In this document: positions 19,640-26,341 of the stretch, piece by piece
How the letters are laid out: each line of letters begins with the position of its first letter
How positions within the stretch are numbered: the first letter of the stretch is position 1
Assembly (NCBI GenBank): GCA_036260075.1
Contig: DATAAM010000045.1
Coordinates: forward strand, 1-26,341
Reading direction: 5' to 3'
From: DATAAM01 sp036260075
GTDB taxonomy: Bacteria; Actinomycetota; Acidimicrobiia; Acidimicrobiales; JAHWLA01
Length of the DNA: 26,341 nt
Position numbers and translations under genes: made by a program
The notes under the pieces: generated by a model
What the model saw: the letters and a program-made list of their open reading frames with translations, nothing else
Databases searched by the model: none
What the model was told of the DNA's origin: nothing

Positions 19640-22127
19640 CTAGATGTAGCCCTCGGAGTCCTTGCGCCGGTCGGCCTCGGTGCGAGCCTGCGCCGCGCCG
19701 CTCCTGCGGTCGGCCAGCGCGGTGGCGAAGTCGTCGGCGGTGACGCTCGGCTCTGCCGCGTCTCGGTCGCGGATCATCGCCTGCACGGCCGCCTCCTGGC
19801 ACAGCGCTTCGAGGTCCGCGCCCGAGAGGCCCTCGGTGCGCCGGGCCAGCTCGTCGAGGTCGACGGCGCGCAGCGGCATCGACGCGGTGAAGATGCCGAG
19901 CATGGCCCGTCGTCCCTCGGTGTCGGGCAGCGGGATCTCGATGTGCCGCGACAGCCGGCCGCCGCGCAGCAGGGCGGGGTCGAGGATGTCCTTGCGGTTG
20001 GTCGCGCCGATGACGATCACGCCCGGCGTCGACTCCACCCCGTCGATCTCCTGGAGCAGCTGGTTCACCTGGCGGTCGTAGGTACCCCACTCGCCCCGCA
20101 CGCCGGCCACCGCGTCGATCTCGTCGATGAAGACGATCGACGGGCGATTGTCACGGGCGCGGTCGAACAGCTGGGAGATGAGGCGCTCCGACTCGCCCAG
20201 CCACTTGCTCGTGAGGTCGGCGGCCGACACCGAGTAGAACGAGCAGTCGGACTCTGCGGCCAGCACCTTGGGCGATCGTGGTCTTGCCGGTGCCCGGCGG
20301 CCCGTGCAGGAGGACGCCGGACGGCGGTTCCACGCCGAAGCGGGCGGCCCGGTCGGGGTCGGCCACCATCGCCGCCACCTCCTGCAGCTCGGCCTTGATC
20401 CTGGCGGGCAGGACCAGCCGTCCCCAGTTCCATGCCTCCACCGTGGGCCGGTCGCGGCCGCCGCGAGCCCTGAGCGCCTGCACCAGCCGTTCGGTGGTGA
20501 GAGGCACGAGCCGGCCCGAGGGGTCGGCCGCCGACTCGCGCATGGCGTGGATGGCGGCGGCCGAAACCACCTGTGCCAGCGCTGCGGGCGTGAGCCCTTC
20601 GGTGCGCCGGGCCAGCTCGCTCACGTCGACGTCGTCGCCGCCCGGACGGCCGCGCAGCTGCGCCCGCAGGATCGACGCACGCGCCTCGAGGTCGGGCAGG
20701 GGGATGTGGATGTGACGGTCGAAGCGCCCCGGGCGCACGACGGCGGGGTCGAGGCTTCCGATGTCGTTGGTGGCCGCCATGACGATCAGCTCGCGCACCG
20801 ACCGGGTGCTCTCCAACGACTGCAACAGCTGGTTGACGGTGCGCCGCGCCTCCTGGTCGGGGTTGTCGTCGCGGCGGGCGGCCACGGAGTCGAACTCGTC
20901 GAAGAACAGGACCGCCGGGATGTTGCGGACGGCCAGGTCGAACACCGCCGCAACGTTGCGGGCCGACTCGCCTCGGTAGGCGGACACGAGATCTCCGGTG
21001 GTGACGTGCAGCAGGTTGAGCCCGAACTCGCCCGCCATGGCCTGTGCCAGGAAGGTCTTGCCCGTGCCCGGCCTGCCGTGCAGCAGCACGCCGTTCCAGC
21101 TCACGCGGTAGGCGTCGGCGTGCTCGGTGAACGCCAGCACCAGTCCCACCGTCTCCCGCAGCTCGGCCTTCACGTCGGCCAGTCCGCCCACCGAGGCGAA
21201 GTTCGGCAGCGCCTCGGGGCGCTGGATGCGCACCAGGTCTTCGGCGGGCGCGGCGCCGGGCCCGGCCTGCGACGAAGCGACGGCGGGCACGGTGGTCGTC
21301 GGGGTGAGCGCCGGCGTCGCCGGTGCCGCCGTCCGCTGCAAGCCGGGCAGTCGCGGGCGCGCCCGCACGCCCAGACCCGCCCCCACCAAGGTGGACGCGG
21401 CGAGGTAGGAGACGACGGCCGTGCCCCACGGGTCGCGCCGGTCCAGCGCGTCGCTCACCAGCGTCAGGCCGAAGAGCACGGCCCAGCCGAGCACGCCCCA
21501 CATCACGAAGCGGGCCTTGCGCGGTGGCGGCACCCGCCGCAGCCTGGCGATGACGACCCACCCCACCAGCGGGACCGACGCCAGGAGCCCCATGGTGAGG
21601 CCGCGTCCCCACCAAGGGGAGTCGGGTGCGGCGGGCTGGGCGCGGGGTCGGGTGGCGGCGTAGAAGCCGAAGCCCATCAGCACCACGACGCCGATGCCTC
21701 CCAGCACCAGCTCGTCGGCCGACTTCACGACCGCGTAGTGGGGCCACACGCCCGCGGGCTTGAGCAGGTCGGGATCGCGCACGCGGGTGCCGTCGGCGTC
21801 GACGATCTCCACGCCCTGCACCGAGCCGTCCCTGTCCGCGTCGTAGCAGGCGAACAGACGGCGCCCTCCGACCTCGGCCGTCACGATCTTCACGTACTCG
21901 CCGTAGCGCTCCTCCTCGTGGAAGCAGTCGCGCTCGACGCGCACCTGCGACGTGCCCAGCGACCGAAGCTCCTCGCCGGTGGCGCCCCGCCGGTCGAAGG
22001 CCAGCGGGCCCTCCTTCGAGAAGTCCTTGCCGTTCCACAACGTGACGGCCAGCACGACGTAGCCGACGAGCACGGCGGCGACCACGGCGCGCTCCGGGCG
22101 GGTCGTGGCGCGCAGCAGCCGTCTCAC
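19640..22127 (-). CDS. Membrane-anchored tandem AAA+ ATPase, interrupted by a one-base frameshift
   Basis: Two frames join into one protein of about 828 residues. The N-terminal 250 residues hold four or five membrane segments (about 14-31, 140-158, 174-193, 203-222, 232-250). A loop of about 108 residues after the first carries Cys68, Cys94 and an EF-hand-type loop (DADRDGSVQGVE, 96-107). Two AAA+ modules of the CDC48/FtsH class follow. The first has GRPGTGKT, FFDEFDS and RPGRFDRH; the second has GPPGTGKT, FIDEID and RGGRLSRH. No HExxH protease motif is seen, so it is probably a remodelling or extraction ATPase at the membrane. The second module changes frame just after Walker A, near 20270. 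GTG 22127 is taken as start; no close Shine-Dalgarno is evident. Confidence 0.82.
20268..20273 (-). other. Frameshift point in the AAA+ gene (one extra base)
   Basis: After KTTIA the minus strand reads GCCCAAGGTGCTGGCC. Removing one C gives GCC AAG GTG CTG GCC, the expected AKVLAAES helix, which continues in the open downstream frame. The extra base sits in a run of three. The context is not a classical slippery heptamer. Confidence 0.65.
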
Positions 22128-22162
22128 GGCTCCATCGTTGCCGGTTGGCGCGGCTGCCGCCG

Positions 22163-22168
22163 TACGGT
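22163..22168 (+). promoter_or_regulatory. Candidate -10 of the DUF2277 gene (leaderless)
   Basis: TACGGT ends 7 nt before ATG 22176, in the 48-bp divergent gap with the AAA+ gene. Confidence 0.5.
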
Positions 22169-22175
22169 GGTCGGC

Positions 22176-22427
22176 ATGTGCCGCAACATCACCACACTGC
22201 GGGGACTGGAGCCCGAGGCCACGAGCGAGGAGGTGGAGGCGGCGGCGCGCCAGTACGTGCGCAAGGTGAGCGGCGTGCAGGCGCCGTCGGCTCGCACGGC
22301 CGAAGCGGTCGAGCGGGCCGTGCGGGAGGTCGCGGCGGCCACGCGGGCGCTGCTCCAGGAGCTGCCGCCCCGCCAGAGCCCGCCCCCCACGGTGCCGCCG
22401 TTGCGCCGGTTGGCGCCCCGAGCCTGA
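22176..22427 (+). CDS. DUF2277 family small protein
   Basis: An 83-residue protein matching the DUF2277 pattern: the invariant start MCRNITTLRGLEP, then AARQYVRKVSG and PSARTAEAVERAV, and a closing AAATRALLQEL helix. The function of the family is unknown. The conserved N-terminal Met-Cys-Arg-Asn fixes the start codon and suggests a functional Cys2. A proline-rich tail (about 65-83) is extra to the family core. It is probably transcribed with the phosphopantetheinyl transferase, which begins 12 bp downstream. Confidence 0.9.
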   Translation: MCRNITTLRGLEPEATSEEVEAAARQYVRKVSGVQAPSARTAEAVERAVREVAAATRALLQELPPRQSPPPTVPPLRRLAPRA

Positions 22428-22439
22428 CGGCTCCGTCGC

Positions 22440-23105
22440 ATGCTGCGGCTCGCCCACCAGGAGGTGCACGTCTGGACGGCGCCCGCGGCGCAGGCCCCCG
22501 AGGTGGCGTCGTTGCTCGACGCCGGCGAACGAGCGCGGGCCGCGCGCTTGCGCTTCGAGCGCGATCGGGCCCTGTTCACGGCAGCGCACGGCCTGCTGCG
22601 CCTGCTGCTGGCGGCCTACCTCGACGAGGCTCCCCAGGCACTGCGCTTCGAGGTGGCGGAGCACGGCAAGCCGTTCCTGGTGGGGCGACCCGACGTGTCC
22701 TTCAACCTGAGCCACTCCGGCGACCTCGCACTGGTGGCACTGGCCACGGGGAGGCAGGTCGGCGTGGACGTGGAGCACAGCCGGCCCATCCGGGGCGAGG
22801 AGGGGGTGGCGCGCCGGGTCATGACCGACGGCGAGCTGGCGCGCTACCTGTCGTTGGAGGCAGGCGACCGTCGGTCGTTCCTCCTGCGGGTGTGGGCGCG
22901 CAAGGAGGCATTGGTCAAGGCGTCGGGCCTCGGCATCCGCGCCTCGCTCACCGCGGTGCCGAGCGAGCCGGGCCCGTCGGACGCGTGGTCCGTCGCCGAC
23001 CTCGACATCCCCGGCTACGCCGCCGCCGTGGCCGCCGCCGGGAGCGACTGGCGGCCGGTGCTGCGCGACGCCCTCAGCGTTCCTCGGTGGTGCCGCCCGG
23101 GGTGA
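22440..23105 (+). CDS. 4'-phosphopantetheinyl transferase, Sfp type
   Basis: A 221-residue enzyme that moves the phosphopantetheine arm of CoA onto a serine of acyl or peptidyl carrier proteins. Signatures are present: the HGKPFL segment (75-80), FNLSHSGDLALVA (88-100), the Mg-binding GVDVEHSRP with Asp110 and Glu112, and WARKEALVKASG with Glu156 and Lys160. Length and the pseudo-dimeric layout suit the Sfp/EntD class used for polyketide, peptide or fatty-acid carrier proteins. No synthase gene is in the window. Its last 32 bp overlap the convergent HATPase-PAS gene. Confidence 0.92.
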   Translation: MLRLAHQEVHVWTAPAAQAPEVASLLDAGERARAARLRFERDRALFTAAHGLLRLLLAAYLDEAPQALRFEVAEHGKPFLVGRPDVSFNLSHSGDLALVALATGRQVGVDVEHSRPIRGEEGVARRVMTDGELARYLSLEAGDRRSFLLRVWARKEALVKASGLGIRASLTAVPSEPGPSDAWSVADLDIPGYAAAVAAAGSDWRPVLRDALSVPRWCRPG

Positions 23106-24381
23106 TCGGGTCGATCCACGCCGCGTAGATCGTGCGCGAGCCGGTGTTCGGCAGTAACTCGATGAGCAGCCGGCACGGCACCTCTGAGCCGTCGGCGGCC
23201 AGCACCGGCAGCTCGGTGGGAACGCCGAGCACGCGCGACTCGCCGGTGCTGATGTGCCGGGTGAAGCCGGCCACGTGGGCCTCGCGCCAGTCGGGCGGCA
23301 CGATGGTGACGACCCGGCGCCCGACGAGCTCGTCGCACTCCCAGCCCAGGAGGTCGGCGGCGGGCCTGCTCACGGCCACGATGCGGTTGGCCTCGTCCGC
23401 GGCCAACACGGGCCGGTCGGCCTCCGTCACCACGGTCGCGTCCCAGTCGGCGACCGGGCCCTTGTGGTCGCGCACCTCGGTCTCGAAGCGCGGCTGGGCC
23501 GTGCCGGGCCACGGCGACGGGGGCGCGCCTGCCAACTGGGCGATCACCTGCTCGCACGCCCAGTCGCGCACGGCGACGATCTCGGGCAGGCCGGGCTGCA
23601 GCAGCAGGAGCCCCTCCACGGCCAGCGCCTCCGCCAGGTCGAGCGCGTCCTGGAGCGCGGAGAAGCGCCATCCGCCGTCGGTGGGCACGGAGACGACCAA
23701 GTCGAACGTGGCGGGCCACTGAGCGGGCTCGGGAGCGACTTGGCGCAGGACGCCGACGAGCGTGGCGGAGATGGTGCTGCGGGCTCGGTCGGCTGCCTCG
23801 AGGTCGGCGTCGTGGCTGCCGCGGGCGGCCAGGTGGTGGCACAGGTCGCGCAGCATGGCGTCGTGGTGCTCGCGGGCGGCCAGCCACAGCTTCACCGGCA
23901 ACGCCTGGAGCACGACGCTGACCGTGTTGTCGTCGAGAGGCGACTTGTCGGCCAGGTCGCTCGCCCACGCGTCGATCAGGTCCTCGATCGTGATGCCCGC
24001 CTTGTCGTCGCCGACGCAGAACCACACCACCTTCCCGGCCTCGCCCAGGCTCTGCACGCCGCAGCGCTGGGTCACGGCGGCGACGAGGCCCAAGCCCCTG
24101 CCGGTGACGGCCTCCTCGCCGTAGTGGCGCTCGATCGGCAGCGTCTTGTCGTGGTCGCGCACCTGGACGCACAACACCTCGGGGCTGACGTCGACGAGGA
24201 CCTCGATCTCCGTGTGGGCGTGGAGCGTGGCGTTGGTGACGACTTCGCTCAGCGCCAGTTCGGCGCAGTCGAGCCAGTCGTCACGGCCCACGTCGTGGAC
24301 GATCTCGCGAAGAAGCCGGCGCGCCGCCCGCGCGCTCTCCCGCACCGGGGGCAGCGCCACTCGTCGGTGCACGACGGCCAT
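23074..24381 (-). CDS. Anti-sigma-type HATPase with C-terminal PAS domain
   Basis: A 435-residue cytoplasmic regulator. Residues about 8-130 are a GHKL ATPase of the RsbW class: N box ELALSEVVTNATLHA with Glu46 and Asn50, RDHDKTLP, and TGRGLGLVAAV. A helical middle region (about 145-295) has no family that I recognise. A PAS domain covers about 310-425 (DRPVLAADEANRIVAVSRPAADLLGWECDELVG). It would bind ATP and either phosphorylate a STAS protein or bind a sigma factor; neither partner is nearby. ATG 24381 is preferred to ATG 24390 because a GAGAAT hexamer ends 6 nt before it. Its 3' end overlaps the phosphopantetheinyl transferase gene by 32 bp, tail to tail. Confidence 0.82.
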   Translation of the reverse strand: MAVVHRRVALPPVRESARAARRLLREIVHDVGRDDWLDCAELALSEVVTNATLHAHTEIEVLVDVSPEVLCVQVRDHDKTLPIERHYGEEAVTGRGLGLVAAVTQRCGVQSLGEAGKVVWFCVGDDKAGITIEDLIDAWASDLADKSPLDDNTVSVVLQALPVKLWLAAREHHDAMLRDLCHHLAARGSHDADLEAADRARSTISATLVGVLRQVAPEPAQWPATFDLVVSVPTDGGWRFSALQDALDLAEALAVEGLLLLQPGLPEIVAVRDWACEQVIAQLAGAPPSPWPGTAQPRFETEVRDHKGPVADWDATVVTEADRPVLAADEANRIVAVSRPAADLLGWECDELVGRRVVTIVPPDWREAHVAGFTRHISTGESRVLGVPTELPVLAADGSEVPCRLLIELLPNTGSRTIYAAWIDPITPGGTTEER

Positions 24382-24517
24382 CCCCCGCATTCTCGCGGCT
24401 GGGCCCGCCGCCGGCAGCATCCCGGCGTCACGGCAGGAAGTCGACCAGCCATCGGAAGGCAGCCCGGGCGCCCTCCGGCATCGTCGGCCGCCGATCGTTG
24501 CGTGGCGGAGGGCCGAT

Positions 24518-24562
24518 CCCGGGCGAGCGGGCCGGACAACGCCGGTTCGCCGCTCGCCCGGG
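24518..24562 (-). terminator. GC-rich hairpin terminator after the lipase gene
   Basis: CCCGGGCGAGCGG (24518-24530) and CCGCTCGCCCGGG (24550-24562) are perfect 13-bp arms around a 19-nt loop. The loop itself contains two CCGG tetramers that could pair. It begins 15 bp past the lipase stop. No U-run follows. Confidence 0.7.
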
Positions 24563-24577
24563 CGGGTCGACTGGCGG

Positions 24578-25471
24578 CTACCAGGAGCCGTACAGCAGGG
24601 AGTAGTCGCTCCAGCGCACCGACCACGGCGCGTCGTACCACGAGTACCAGGTGCCGCCGAAGTCGTTGTAGCTGACGTCGGCGGTGCGGGCGTCGGTGGT
24701 GTCGACGTAGTAGTCGCCGTGCAGCACGTCGGCGCTGGGGTGGTAGAGCACCTTGTGCGAGGCGCTCATCGACACGGCCGATGTCTCCGACACGATCTCG
24801 TCGTTGTACGAGCCGACCGCCGTCCAGTCGGTGCCACCGGAGCCCTGCGGGTTGGGTGCGTTGCTCGCCAGCCAGTTGACGAACGACGATCCGGGCCGCA
24901 TCTGCTCGCACTGGGTGGTCCAGCAGAAGTTGGCCCAACCGGTTCCTGCGTGCGGCGTGCCGAGGGTCACGATGTCCTCGACGTAGAGGTACGGCGGGAA
25001 GTCGGCGTGGCCGCGGGCCACCTGGGCCAGCGCGTAGCGGGTGATGAGCCCGCCCATGGAGTGGGCCACGACGTCGACGGTGACGCCCCTGCTGGAGAAC
25101 TCCCGGTGGATCATCCAGGCCAGCTCGTAACCCAGGTGCTCGAGGCGGACGTAGCGGTCGTAGGAGTTCGTCCCCGGGTCGAAGTGCACTCCCGGCGACC
25201 CGTAGTTCTCGAGCGCGTGGGTGCAGTTGACGTCGCCCTTGTAGTAGCGCACGGTGACCTTCGAGCCCGTCAGCCCCCACGACCGGAGCGTGTTGTCCAT
25301 CGTCGCCCACATGTTGCAGTCGGTGCCGTCACCGAAGGCGTTGTAGCCGTGGATGTAGACGACCGGCTTGCTGCGGTTGTCCGTGCGCGCCTCCGCCGGC
25401 GGCGCGGGCAGGGCGAAGAGTGCAAGGACGACCGCGAGCGCGGTCGCGACCTTGCCGAGACGGCTTTGCAT
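24578..25471 (-). CDS. Secreted alpha/beta-hydrolase lipase
   Basis: A 297-residue exported lipase/esterase. The signal peptide is residues 1-28 (LGKVATALAVVLALFALPAPPAEA). The oxyanion strand KPVVYIHGYN (35-44) and nucleophile elbow AHSMGG with Ser138 are clear. GTPHAG follows as in triacylglycerol lipases, and a late His is offered by HPSADVLHGDYY (about 250). Six or so cysteines suggest disulfides. The protein ends in an aromatic, Ser/Gly-rich tail (about 270-297: WYSWYDAPWS, YGSW) resembling the tail of the S8 protease in this window. The ATG is supported by the signal peptide and GGGGGA 3 nt upstream. A strong hairpin lies downstream and another in the leader. Confidence 0.88.
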   Translation of the reverse strand: MQSRLGKVATALAVVLALFALPAPPAEARTDNRSKPVVYIHGYNAFGDGTDCNMWATMDNTLRSWGLTGSKVTVRYYKGDVNCTHALENYGSPGVHFDPGTNSYDRYVRLEHLGYELAWMIHREFSSRGVTVDVVAHSMGGLITRYALAQVARGHADFPPYLYVEDIVTLGTPHAGTGWANFCWTTQCEQMRPGSSFVNWLASNAPNPQGSGGTDWTAVGSYNDEIVSETSAVSMSASHKVLYHPSADVLHGDYYVDTTDARTADVSYNDFGGTWYSWYDAPWSVRWSDYSLLYGSW

Positions 25472-25484
25472 GTTTCCCCCAGCA

Positions 25485-25515
25485 CCGGCCCCTCGGGACC
25501 GTCCCGGGTGGCCGG
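25485..25515 (-). promoter_or_regulatory. Extended stem-loop just upstream of the lipase start
   Basis: Outer arms CCGGCC/GGCCGG and inner arms CTCGGGA/TCCCGGG (one G-T pair) enclose a CCG loop, with single bulges between. It sits 13 nt before the lipase ATG, directly upstream of the Shine-Dalgarno, so it could gate translation or act as an operator. Confidence 0.45.
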
Positions 25516-25822
25516 GCGGCGAGTCACTGCCCGGAAACGGAGGTGGGTCAAACGCCCTGCGCCCCAGTCAGAGGTCCCTTCTCTCTGTGGCAATGCGCGA
25601 GGAGCCCGCCCGGCGCAACCTCAGGTGCTCAACGGGTGCCCGAAGCCGCTGCCGTGGAAATGGCTCCAGCGACCGATCCGTGCCGTCAACGGCTCGCCCA
25701 TCCGCTTCACCAATTGCTTCCCCGGATCTCCCGCGGAGCGGCCAATACGTGAAGAAGTCGAGAATGCGGAGGGTTTGTACACGGCGAATTGCTGGTCGCT
25801 CGACCGGGTGTAGCATCAAGGC
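25516..25822. other. Intergenic stretch of lower GC, no confident gene
   Basis: Between the lipase leader hairpin and the next start I see no gene with family features. An open plus-strand frame runs to a TAG at 25811-25813. Its last 60 codons (VLNGCPKPLPWKWLQRP onward) have no recognisable domain and no start codon close by. Base composition falls here compared with the genes to the left. The lipase promoter must lie in its left part. Confidence 0.5.
25811..25816 (+). promoter_or_regulatory. Candidate -10 of the last gene (leaderless)
   Basis: TAGCAT ends 6 nt before GTG 25823, without a Shine-Dalgarno. Confidence 0.45.
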
Positions 25823-26305
25823 GTGAGCGCCGGTGAACTCGTCGAACTGATACTCAGACAGATCGAACGGAGGGATCGCAAGGCGACTGAGCAACAGAGG
25901 AAACGGGAGCCTTCGTACACAGCGTTCTTCATGGCAGCGGCCACGATGGGCGAAGCGTGGCAGGAAGTCGTTGCGGAGTTCGGCGACGATTTCGTCAAGG
26001 CGGGGGATCTCCTTGCCAGCGCCAAGATGCCGGCGGTGCGCAAGGCGTGGCAGGATGCCCAATCGAAGGCCCGACACATGGCTGCCGGTACGCCGGAAGC
26101 GGTGAAGGCGGCGCACGCTGTCGTAGACAAGTTGCGTGACCCGCAAGTCGCTCCATACCTTGACCAGGGACCGGCGGCGATCGAGGCGCTCCGCCAACGC
26201 ACATTGCTCGATGTGGAGGTCTGTCCAGCCGCCATCGCCAGGGAACTGGACGATGCGCTCGAGGCCTTCGCTGCGGAGCTAAGCCGCGATCTCGGCCTGG
26301 AGTGA
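25823..26305 (+). CDS. Helical protein of unknown function
   Basis: A 160-residue soluble protein that I do not recognise. It is almost entirely predicted helix: a basic/acidic N-terminal coiled segment (LILRQIERRDRKATEQQRKR, about 8-27), several Ala-rich helices, and an acidic amphipathic C-terminal helix (ARELDDALEAFAAELSRDL). There is no signal peptide, membrane segment or metal motif. Codons such as ATA, AGA and AGG near its start are rare in the rest of the window, and GC is visibly lower, hinting at different ancestry. GTG 25823 is chosen from the TAGCAT hexamer 6 nt upstream and because the frame is closed just before it. The rest of its operon, if any, lies outside the window. Confidence 0.7.
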   Translation: MSAGELVELILRQIERRDRKATEQQRKREPSYTAFFMAAATMGEAWQEVVAEFGDDFVKAGDLLASAKMPAVRKAWQDAQSKARHMAAGTPEAVKAAHAVVDKLRDPQVAPYLDQGPAAIEALRQRTLLDVEVCPAAIARELDDALEAFAAELSRDLGLE

Positions 26306-26341
26306 CATCGCAGGATTGAAATGTCTCTATGCGAGCCGACC

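Noticed and set aside
20268..20273. Programmed ribosomal frameshifting in the AAA+ gene
   Set aside because: There is no X-XXY-YYZ slippery heptamer and no obvious pseudoknot immediately downstream. A mutation or base-calling error is simpler.
25568..26197. A 209-codon minus-strand frame at the right edge
   Set aside because: It is Arg/Leu-rich without a domain and antisense to the 25823-26305 gene, which has a promoter hexamer and ordinary helical character. Kept as unlikely rather than impossible because the plus-strand gene is itself unrecognised.
1..26341. tRNA, rRNA, CRISPR, transposase or phage genes
   Set aside because: I looked on both strands at the gaps and found no clover-leaf, repeat-spacer series, or transposase/integrase motifs.

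Overview
The window is high-GC bacterial chromosome, packed with short intergenic gaps and many GTG starts. The gene set suggests an actinobacterium, plausibly of class Acidimicrobiia: an F420-type FrhB/FdhB protein, a fused B12-dependent isobutyryl-CoA mutase, an acyl-ACP desaturase, SpoIIE/RsbW-type regulators, and an S8 protease ending in Gly-Ser-Ser-Trp-Tyr repeats. The class is an inference; no rRNA, tRNA, CRISPR array, insertion sequence or phage gene was found.

Layout. 1-1527 (minus): an FrhB/FdhB-like iron-sulfur protein followed by the start of a thiolase that runs off the left edge. 1554-2621 (plus): a MutM/Nei-type DNA glycosylase and a small KTSC protein, separated by a perfect 50-bp palindrome. 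2623-8615 (minus): secreted subtilisin-like protease, membrane sensor with GAF-PAS-PP2C-HATPase modules, YbaK deacylase and a membrane SPFH protein. 8719-11558 (minus): a compact lipid-type operon of acyl-ACP desaturase, beta-carbonic anhydrase, membrane acyltransferase and hotdog thioesterase. 11664-13314 (plus): a patatin-like phospholipase broken by a one-base frameshift. 13311-16415 (minus): IcmF, divergent from a MarR regulator (plus). Then pirin (minus), a secreted proline-rich protein (plus), and a minus-strand unit of membrane tandem AAA+ ATPase (also with a one-base frameshift), small acidic membrane protein and DinB/DUF664 protein. On the right are DUF2277 and an Sfp-type phosphopantetheinyl transferase (plus), a HATPase-PAS regulator and a secreted lipase (both minus), and a lower-GC stretch with one unrecognised helical protein (plus).

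How the genes fit together. Much of the window concerns acyl chains and CoA/ACP chemistry: thiolase, desaturase, thioesterase, acyltransferase, patatin, IcmF, phosphopantetheinyl transferase and lipase. Two palindromic sites look like real operators. One overlaps the -10 of the desaturase operon; the other is a tandem pair between icmF and the MarR gene. Two proteins carry anti-sigma-type HATPase domains, one fused to a PP2C phosphatase, so stress or envelope signalling is a second theme.

The most striking global signal is promoter architecture. Eleven genes carry a TANNNT hexamer 6-8 nt before the start codon and have no Shine-Dalgarno sequence, which points to leaderless transcripts. A twelfth, pirin, fits only if it starts at TTG. 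Strong Shine-Dalgarno sequences are confined to a few genes such as the S8 protease and the acidic membrane protein.
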